Positions 51,028-57,368 of a stretch of 64,000 nucleotides of DNA are shown in pieces (within the stretch, counting starts at the first letter, position 1; each line of letters begins with the position of its first letter). The translations under genes and the position numbers were made by a program. This DNA is from Planctomycetota bacterium (GTDB lineage Bacteria; Planctomycetota; UBA1135): assembly GCA_008501825.1 (NCBI GenBank), contig QQUA01000016.1, positions 124,001-188,000 on the forward strand, given 5' to 3'. The notes under the pieces were generated by a model. That model saw nothing but the letters and a program-made list of their open reading frames with translations. It was not told the origin of the DNA and ran no database searches.

Positions 51028-52209
51028 TTAGGGATTCTTGCGAGCCGGTCGATTCTTCACTTCCGAGCGGGTCAAATCCGCTTTCTCCGTTGCAGTAAGG
51101 GGCGGACGCTTCGACCACCCGCGGAAAACTTCGCCGATGAAATCCACCAGAGTGCCGGTGCGGTCCTCGTAGTTTTCCGGCCAACCCGGACTCCCGGCCA
51201 GGACGTCCTGGTGTCGCACGAGCGCGGCATTGGCCCAATCCGCCTTCGGCCGACGATGGTGCAAATCATGCTGCGGCAAATCGCCGACCAGGACAGCCAA
51301 GCGAGTGGGAAGTTGCACCAGGAACACCCGAAGCCAGAAAGCCGACTTCGCGGCGAACAGCTTCCAAGGAGGTTTGGAACCGCGCTCGGGGAATTCCAAC
51401 AACAAGAATCGCCCGAAGGTCAAGCGGCCGGTTCGCTTGGCTCCCCGTTCCCCCTCCAGCCACCAGCGGTGTTCCGAAAGGTATTGCAGCAGGGCGGAAG
51501 CTTGAAAGCCGAACGTGGCCGGAAGTGCAAAGGCAATCAACCACTCCAACCAAAATCCGGTGAAGGCGAGGAAAGCTGCGGTCAAGCTGAGGTATGCCCA
51601 ACCCGAAACCAGGCGGTAGCGCGGCCCGCGAAGCAAATTCCACTTGGCTCGACCGGTCAGGTAGCTGAGGTGGTAGCGGGGAGAAAACAAGGCCACCACT
51701 AACCGCAACCAGAGTCGGGTCACCGATTGACCTGGAAGAAAGCCGAAACTGGCCAAGAACCGCACGTCCGGGTCAAGACCGGTTCCCAGTCGCCAAGAAT
51801 GGTGGAAACGCGCGTGATCCCGGCGGTAGGCATCGAAGGATGCGGTAAAGAACAAGGTCGAGAAGAGCTCGCCCAGCACTCGGTTGCCAAGTTTGGTTTT
51901 GGCCAAAGTTCCGTGGGCCGCGTAATGGCCGGGAACGATGAAGAAGTAGCGCAGTGCGCCGGTGGTCAACAACCAAGTCAAAGGCAGGGCGAACAGCCAC
52001 AGGTCGCCGGCTTTCAGCAGGAGGAGCGTGGAACTTAGGCTTAATGCCAGGACCAAGGCGGCGCCCAGGAGACGGCCGGTAGGGTTCCATCGGTGGTCCA
52101 GGGTTTCCTCGCTGTGCGGGATGCCGCTGAGCCAAGTCCAGAAGCTCTGTGCCCATTTCGGGCCAGGCAGTCGATCTCGGATCGACTGGATCTTTTGGTA
52201 AGACTTCAT
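51028..52209 (-). CDS. Fatty acid desaturase-like membrane protein
   Basis: Histidine boxes HYAAH, HARFHH, HDLHH. Confidence 0.7.
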   Translation of the reverse strand: MKSYQKIQSIRDRLPGPKWAQSFWTWLSGIPHSEETLDHRWNPTGRLLGAALVLALSLSSTLLLLKAGDLWLFALPLTWLLTTGALRYFFIVPGHYAAHGTLAKTKLGNRVLGELFSTLFFTASFDAYRRDHARFHHSWRLGTGLDPDVRFLASFGFLPGQSVTRLWLRLVVALFSPRYHLSYLTGRAKWNLLRGPRYRLVSGWAYLSLTAAFLAFTGFWLEWLIAFALPATFGFQASALLQYLSEHRWWLEGERGAKRTGRLTFGRFLLLEFPERGSKPPWKLFAAKSAFWLRVFLVQLPTRLAVLVGDLPQHDLHHRRPKADWANAALVRHQDVLAGSPGWPENYEDRTGTLVDFIGEVFRGWSKRPPLTATEKADLTRSEVKNRPARKNP

Positions 52210-52223
52210 CGAAGTTTTGGGCA

Positions 52224-52342
52224 GTCGGGGTCGAACCCCGAAGTCGAAACCGGCGGGTTGCCGGTTTCGAGAGCCCGCTGTCGGACTCCGATGAATGCCG
52301 GGAAGTCCCTACGAAAACCATGGCCGTAGGGACATCCCGGCA
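52224..52342. repeat. Cluster of three adjacent perfect/near-perfect hairpins
   Basis: tcggggt/accccga 52225-52241; tcgaaaccggc/gccggtttcga 52244-52270; tgccgggaagtccctacg/cgtagggacatcccggca 52296-52342 (one mismatch). Confidence 0.7.
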
Positions 52343-52750
52343 AGGGGGATGGAGGCCTCCTCTCAGAAAGCTGTGCAGCTTCAGTTCATGGTCGGACTGG
52401 CGGCGAATGGGGATCCGCCTGGATGGTTTTGGGGATTGGTTCGCCGTTACAGGGCAAAAAAGCGCACTCACCTCGCCCTGAAACTAGTCCGGAGCTTCTA
52501 TTCCGCCTTCAGCTACTGCCGGATCCGGGGATACTGGCACGGACAAGCCGAGCCTTCCCTTTGGATCTCAGTTTGGGATCAAACTTCGTTGGAAAATGCG
52601 CTGAAAAAGGGTCGGTCCTTGGCTCGGCGACTTGGGGAAATACTGGGCCAGGAGGCTGTAGTCTTGGCAGTCATCGAAACCAGTTTCGAATTGGTCGAGC
52701 CTCCATCGAAATCGATTAGACAAGAAAGTGAAAATTTCGCTCGAATATAG
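52295..52750 (+). CDS. Hypothetical protein (true start may be ~52351 or later)
   Basis: ORF only. Confidence 0.4.
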   Translation: MPGSPYENHGRRDIPARGMEASSQKAVQLQFMVGLAANGDPPGWFWGLVRRYRAKKRTHLALKLVRSFYSAFSYCRIRGYWHGQAEPSLWISVWDQTSLENALKKGRSLARRLGEILGQEAVVLAVIETSFELVEPPSKSIRQESENFARI

Positions 52751-52806
52751 CGGCGTTCCAGCGTGAAATTTTTCGTATAGCCCTAAGTAACCAAACCCAA
52801 ATCATC

Positions 52807-53598
52807 ATGAAATCTACTTGCATCCTAGTAACCCTGGTTCTGCCGCTCGTCGGATTTTCCAGCCAAACCGCTTTGGCTCAATCCGAGACTTACTCCGTCG
52901 GGATCTCAGCCGGTGAGTTGATTCTGCTTCACGCCGACCCCTGGACTCCCATCGGCATCAATGCAGAATTTGGAGACCGCTCAGGAATCGGAAAGGGCCG
53001 AAACATCTACCTGATTTCAGTTCGAGAAGGCGATCGTTTTCCTTGGTCGAAGCCAAAAGGAAAGGGCGATGCTGCATGGATCCAAAGTCTCCCCGGCACC
53101 AAACAGAAGCTCCAGGGGGACGGCAAATGGATCTCTCTTTCCGGAGCCTCCGAAGGCAATGCCTGGTATTTCGTGACCACCGATTACAGCAAAGGTGCTC
53201 AAATTCAATACCGGTATTTGGTGGACCGGAAAACCGGGAAGAGGAATTCGTCCTCCTTTGGTGCCAGCGACGGAGAAATGCACGTCTTACACAAGGACGG
53301 TTCCAATGCGGCGGAAATCCGAGTACATGCCGGAGATCAAAAGACCGGTCCTGGCATGTGGCTGGCCATACAAAGGAAAGGAGCCTCCGGTCCGCCGCAG
53401 AAACCTCAATCCCATAATGCCAAGCAGTGGCAAGATTCGATCTTGGGTAGTGGCGCCAAAATTGCCTACCTGCATCACAATCACCGCCTGCGTTTGCGAA
53501 GCCAACGATTTGATTTCTACATCTACACCGATAAGAGCGCGGGCATGGCGGTCAAGGTGGATCATATTTTCGGAGAAAAGGTTTTGAAACAGGACTAA
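52807..53598 (+). CDS. Secreted hypothetical protein
   Basis: Signal peptide MKSTCILVTLVLPLVGFSSQTALAQ; no family recognised. Confidence 0.65.
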   Translation: MKSTCILVTLVLPLVGFSSQTALAQSETYSVGISAGELILLHADPWTPIGINAEFGDRSGIGKGRNIYLISVREGDRFPWSKPKGKGDAAWIQSLPGTKQKLQGDGKWISLSGASEGNAWYFVTTDYSKGAQIQYRYLVDRKTGKRNSSSFGASDGEMHVLHKDGSNAAEIRVHAGDQKTGPGMWLAIQRKGASGPPQKPQSHNAKQWQDSILGSGAKIAYLHHNHRLRLRSQRFDFYIYTDKSAGMAVKVDHIFGEKVLKQD

Positions 53599-53607
53599 GC
53601 AGATTAA

Positions 53608-53636
53608 GCCGAGGTCGTGCCTTGCCCGGCCTCGGC
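53608..53636. terminator. Probable terminator
   Basis: gccgagg...cctcggc dyad immediately after 52807-53598. Confidence 0.5.
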
Positions 53637-53649
53637 GTTCTTGAATCAG

Positions 53650-54654
53650 TTAGCCCTCCAAGGATGAAGATTCTTCGGGAAGGTTTTCCAACCAATCCGA
53701 AACTCCGGTCTTCGGCCTTTTTTTAAGCCAGGTTTCGAATCGTTCGTCATACCGACTCAAAATTTCTCTGAAATATTCCAGAGCCAAGTGAGAAACGGGC
53801 TGATTTTTCCAGCCATCCTTCGTCCCGGATTTTTCCTCAAACTCCACCGGTCCAGCAAAAGCTTTCCAGACTGCCGCGACTAAACATTCGGCAACCGCCC
53901 GCTCTTCCAACTCCCTTGCATGCACTCCTCTCCAGCCACGGAAGGTTGTGTAGGCCCGCTCCAAGGCATTTTTCAATAACTCAGAAGCCTCATACAGATT
54001 GGAAACGCATTGCTCCAACTGATCTTCGGTTCGGACTCCAAGGGGCAGGATTCCCCACAAGCACTTTCTGTCTTCGTAATCGCTTCGAAGGCCGACTACG
54101 TCAGAAAATTTTCGAAATGGAACTTGCAGGCGGGCGAAAACCTCTTTGTTCTCACTGGAACCGATGCGGGTAGATTTTTTGGAAACGAATATCTCCGGCT
54201 TGTGATCCATGTGAGCGTGGGGGGAAATGGAATCTGCCAAAGCCTTTCGGATAATTTTCTCCTTTTTGGATTTGCCCCCGCTGTAGGGCGGCCGGAATTC
54301 AGCTAGGCTCATCCAGTCCATGGAAAAAGGCAGCATGGCCATCCAGAGGGCACGATTCTTGAGTTCAACTTCTTGCGCCCGAACGAGCAAGCTGAAATAG
54401 GCCGTTTTTTCTTTCGAGTCGGATAATTCCGCTTCCAATCCCTCTAGCAAATCGACCGGATCCAGAACAAGATCGCAAGTAGCTTCTCTGGGAAAGAAAT
54501 AACCGCCGTCAACTTGATCGTTGGGTTCGCACACGGTGGCACGGATAGTCCATTTCAGTTTGCTGGCAGAAACCGGACGCCTTTGTTTTAAAAAAGTTCT
54601 CAGCCCTTCGGCCATGCTTTCTCGAAGATGTCGCGAAGTTTCAGAACTGCTCAT
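53650..54654 (-). CDS. Hypothetical protein of unknown family, last gene of the DGR operon
   Basis: Starts ~22 nt after the end of the FGE gene, same strand; no recognised motif. Confidence 0.65.
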   Translation of the reverse strand: MSSSETSRHLRESMAEGLRTFLKQRRPVSASKLKWTIRATVCEPNDQVDGGYFFPREATCDLVLDPVDLLEGLEAELSDSKEKTAYFSLLVRAQEVELKNRALWMAMLPFSMDWMSLAEFRPPYSGGKSKKEKIIRKALADSISPHAHMDHKPEIFVSKKSTRIGSSENKEVFARLQVPFRKFSDVVGLRSDYEDRKCLWGILPLGVRTEDQLEQCVSNLYEASELLKNALERAYTTFRGWRGVHARELEERAVAECLVAAVWKAFAGPVEFEEKSGTKDGWKNQPVSHLALEYFREILSRYDERFETWLKKRPKTGVSDWLENLPEESSSLEG

Positions 54655-54676
54655 GTTTCAAAGCGTAGCCAAACAA

Positions 54677-55516
54677 TTAATTCCAGGCAAGGCGGAAGCC
54701 TAAGTAGTCCCAGCGGCTGACTCGACGGAGCCTGCCGCGATACGCAGCACGGACTTGCCTCGCATACCCGTTCCAGGAGCCGCCACGGATCACACGAATC
54801 GGATCTTCCACTGGACCAGACCTGAGGGATTGCTTGGCATAGCTTTGCGTGACGTCGCCACACCACTCAAGAACGTTGCCCAACATGTCGTAAAGACCCC
54901 AAGGGTTAGCTTTCTTTTCGCCAACCGGGTAGGTGCGCTCTTCGCTGTTAGCGGAATACCAAGCAATCGAATCTAAATCCTGGTCATATCGGGCCTCGGT
55001 GGTTCCCGCCCGGCAGGCGTATTCCCACTCCGCTTCTTTCGGCAGCCGGAAGCCGCCGACATTTCCCAACTTGGCTTCTAACTTCTCGAAAAAACCTTGG
55101 CAATCATCCCAACTCACCTGCTCCACCGGATGATCCTTCCCCACGAAATGACTCGGGTTTTCCCCCATCACTTCCAGCCAAAGGGCTTGGGTGCACGGCA
55201 TTTCCCCAAACCAAAAACCCTCCGGGATCCGTACCCAGTGTTGCGGACCTTCATCTTCATTTCGCCCTTCTTCATCCTCCGCGGAACCCATCAAAAATCG
55301 ACCAGGCCGGATCCAGCGCATACGCTGTTCCGCTTCCCCCACCCGCAAGACCGCCCACGGACCGAACTTGTCCTCGCCCCAAGCCGAAGCCCAAGGGGGC
55401 GGTGCGCCCCTGGCCAGGGGATGGCTTTGAAGAAGTTTAGAAATGGCTGCTCTTCCTGCTCGGATGGATGGTGGAAAAGCAAGAAAAACGCGACCGGGAG
55501 ACGCTCGCCATCCCAT
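54677..55516 (-). CDS. FGE-sulfatase (formylglycine-generating-enzyme fold) protein, diverged DGR-target paralogue
   Basis: RPGRFLMGSAEDEE...LPKEAEWEYACRAGTTEARYD...GLYDMLGNVLEWCGDV...VIRGGSWNGYARQVRAAYRGRLRRVSRWDYLGFRLAW. Confidence 0.85.
   Translation of the reverse strand: MGWRASPGRVFLAFPPSIRAGRAAISKLLQSHPLARGAPPPWASAWGEDKFGPWAVLRVGEAEQRMRWIRPGRFLMGSAEDEEGRNEDEGPQHWVRIPEGFWFGEMPCTQALWLEVMGENPSHFVGKDHPVEQVSWDDCQGFFEKLEAKLGNVGGFRLPKEAEWEYACRAGTTEARYDQDLDSIAWYSANSEERTYPVGEKKANPWGLYDMLGNVLEWCGDVTQSYAKQSLRSGPVEDPIRVIRGGSWNGYARQVRAAYRGRLRRVSRWDYLGFRLAWN
54686..54805 (-). repeat. VR-like region VR1 (diverged)
   Basis: Gap-free 120-nt alignment to TR with 28 differences: 13 at TR adenines, 15 elsewhere. 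Confidence 0.6.
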
Positions 55517-55632
55517 CCAGAAAGGCTACGAGCCACCCGGTCGCTGCAAATTCGCGGGCAGCGCTCGAAAACGCCACCCGTCCGGCCAGGAATCTGGTCA
55601 AGGGCGAGCTATCCAGCCCGCTCGTGCGCTCA

Positions 55633-55752
55633 GGCCAGGCGGAAGCCCAGGTTGTCGTTGCGGTTGTCGCGATGGTTCCAGTTGCGGTAGGCAGCACGGA
55701 CGTTCCTCGCGTTCCAGTTCCAGGAGCCGCCACGGATCACCCGGTTCGGGCC
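55633..55752 (-). repeat. DGR template repeat (TR)
   Basis: 120 nt, non-coding position between RT and FGE gene; conceptual translation GPNRVIRGGSWNWNARNVRAAYRNWNHRDNRNDNLGFRLA with 9 AAC codons; 24 coding-strand adenines. Confidence 0.95.
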
Positions 55753-55818
55753 AATGGATTCCGGCCAAGTGCATTCTGAACCGGAGATTCTCCCGTGTAA
55801 AGACAGCAAGCTTGCGAC

Positions 55819-56823
55819 TTAAGCATCCGGTGCCGGATCCCGCTGCAAGTTGCCCCGCCTCCAAGCCGTTTCCCGGGCATGAACGGTAGTCGCCAAAACC
55901 GCGCCGAAGAGCTGTTGCAGCCGAGCTTCTGAAATATGTCCGGCACGAAATGCATCTTCGTAGCATCTGCGAGCTTTCCCAAATTTACGCTTTCGCCGAC
56001 GGGAGAGCTGAAGTCGATTGGAAAACACCCGGTATCCCAACCAGGAGACGCCAAATCGGGATCTCTGCCATCGTTCCCGGTGGAGTCTCAAACCCAAGGC
56101 TTGCTCCGTGAATGCCTTGGCCTCATGGAATGTCTGCCGGGCTGCCTCGGGGCCATTTACGAACCAAAGCAAATCGTCCATGTAACGAACCATGCCTCCC
56201 ACTTGAGGGTGTTCGGTCAAAAAACGATCCAAGGGCGACAAGTACAAATTGGCAAGATGCTGGGAGCTCAGGGCCCCGATGGGAAGACCTTTTCCGGGCT
56301 CAGGGGCATAGGCTGCCATGATTTGCTGCCACAATTGAAGCAGGCCGCGATTTCGAAACAGACGTGCAAGTTGCCTCTGCATTACCGGATGGGAAATGCT
56401 CCGATAGTATTGAGCGACGTCGGTCTGGACATACCAAGGAAAGCGATGAAGAAAAACCTGGGCTCGTTTCACCGCCCGCAAACAACCCTTTTCCTTTCTA
56501 CAAGCGAAGGTATCCGCGATCAGGGATTTTTCCATTCGCGCTTCGGTCTGGGCCACCAAGGCGTGATGAAGTACGCGTTCGCGGAATACCGGAGCCTGGA
56601 TCCAACGCGGCTTCGGATCCCGGATCCAAAACCCCTGCAACGGCTTAAAACCTAACCGGCTTTCGAGAATATCGCTCTGGAGTTGCTGTAGCTCCTCAGG
56701 CCATCGGGCAAAAAACCGCTGCACTTCCGGCCGGCTTCTCTTTCCCCGACTGGCTCTAGCCAAGGCGGAACACAAATTTTGCCAATCGGCGACGTCGAAA
56801 AGACTAACCGGACTGGTCCGCAT
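55819..56823 (-). CDS. DGR-type reverse transcriptase
   Basis: YMDDLLWF catalytic motif; GLPIGALSSQHLANLYLSPLDRFL matches DGR-class (I/L)GxxxSQ; adjacent TR/VR. Confidence 0.95.
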   Translation of the reverse strand: MRTSPVSLFDVADWQNLCSALARASRGKRSRPEVQRFFARWPEELQQLQSDILESRLGFKPLQGFWIRDPKPRWIQAPVFRERVLHHALVAQTEARMEKSLIADTFACRKEKGCLRAVKRAQVFLHRFPWYVQTDVAQYYRSISHPVMQRQLARLFRNRGLLQLWQQIMAAYAPEPGKGLPIGALSSQHLANLYLSPLDRFLTEHPQVGGMVRYMDDLLWFVNGPEAARQTFHEAKAFTEQALGLRLHRERWQRSRFGVSWLGYRVFSNRLQLSRRRKRKFGKARRCYEDAFRAGHISEARLQQLFGAVLATTVHARETAWRRGNLQRDPAPDA

Positions 56824-57277
56824 TATGGGAAACCGGTTCCGGTTGGGTTAAAACGGACAAAAACGAAACCCCGTACTTCTCCAGCCTTGCCGGCCCGACG
56901 CCTTCTACCTCCGCCATTGCCTGGAGAGATTGCACCCGATTCCGGACCATCTGCGCCAATTGTTCATTGGTGAAAACATGATAAGCCGGCACCCCTTCCT
57001 GATGAGCCACGACCTTGCGCAGTTCGCGCAAACGGGCAAAGATTTTGAAATCCTTTTCCGAGAGCACTTCTCGATAATCCACTTTGTTCTTTCTGGACGG
57101 GGTCGGATCGGGTCCTCCAAGGAGATAACTCACGCACACGGTCCAGGCACTTGCGGCACCGTCTTGAATTAGCTCGCGGTCTACCGAAAGAATCCGGTGG
57201 GAAGCCAAAAACCGGTTCAGGGCCTGAGTCGCTTCTTCGCCACCGAAGACCGGAATGGTAAAAAACTGAAAGCGCAT
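56804..57277 (-). CDS. HRDC-domain DGR accessory protein
   Basis: LSEKDFKIFARLRELRKVVAHQEGVPAYHVFTNEQLAQMVRNRVQSLQAMAEVEGVGPARLEKYG; overlaps RT start by 20 nt. Confidence 0.85.
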   Translation of the reverse strand: MRFQFFTIPVFGGEEATQALNRFLASHRILSVDRELIQDGAASAWTVCVSYLLGGPDPTPSRKNKVDYREVLSEKDFKIFARLRELRKVVAHQEGVPAYHVFTNEQLAQMVRNRVQSLQAMAEVEGVGPARLEKYGVSFLSVLTQPEPVSHNADQSG

Positions 57278-57368
57278 GGCGAGATTTTAGAGTGGGTCGA
57301 GGAAGGGCGGCGGAAAACCTGCGGCACCGCCCTGGCTGAACTCGCTCCGCTCGTTTCGCCGGCGGCGC

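Noticed and set aside
52220-52345. Possible tRNA (ggggttcgacccc T-arm-like motif on the minus strand), including a tRNA-Sec idea
   Set aside because: No matching acceptor, D or anticodon arms; the T-arm-like element is just a perfect hairpin with the wrong loop size.
54686-54805. VR1 as a third active variable repeat of the same TR
   Set aside because: 15 of 28 differences are at non-adenine TR positions, unlike VR2a (1 of 13) and VR2b (0 of 18).
55437-55733. Minus-strand 98-aa ORF spanning the TR
   Set aside because: Wrong frame relative to the VR proteins and low-complexity; the segment is explained as non-coding DGR template.
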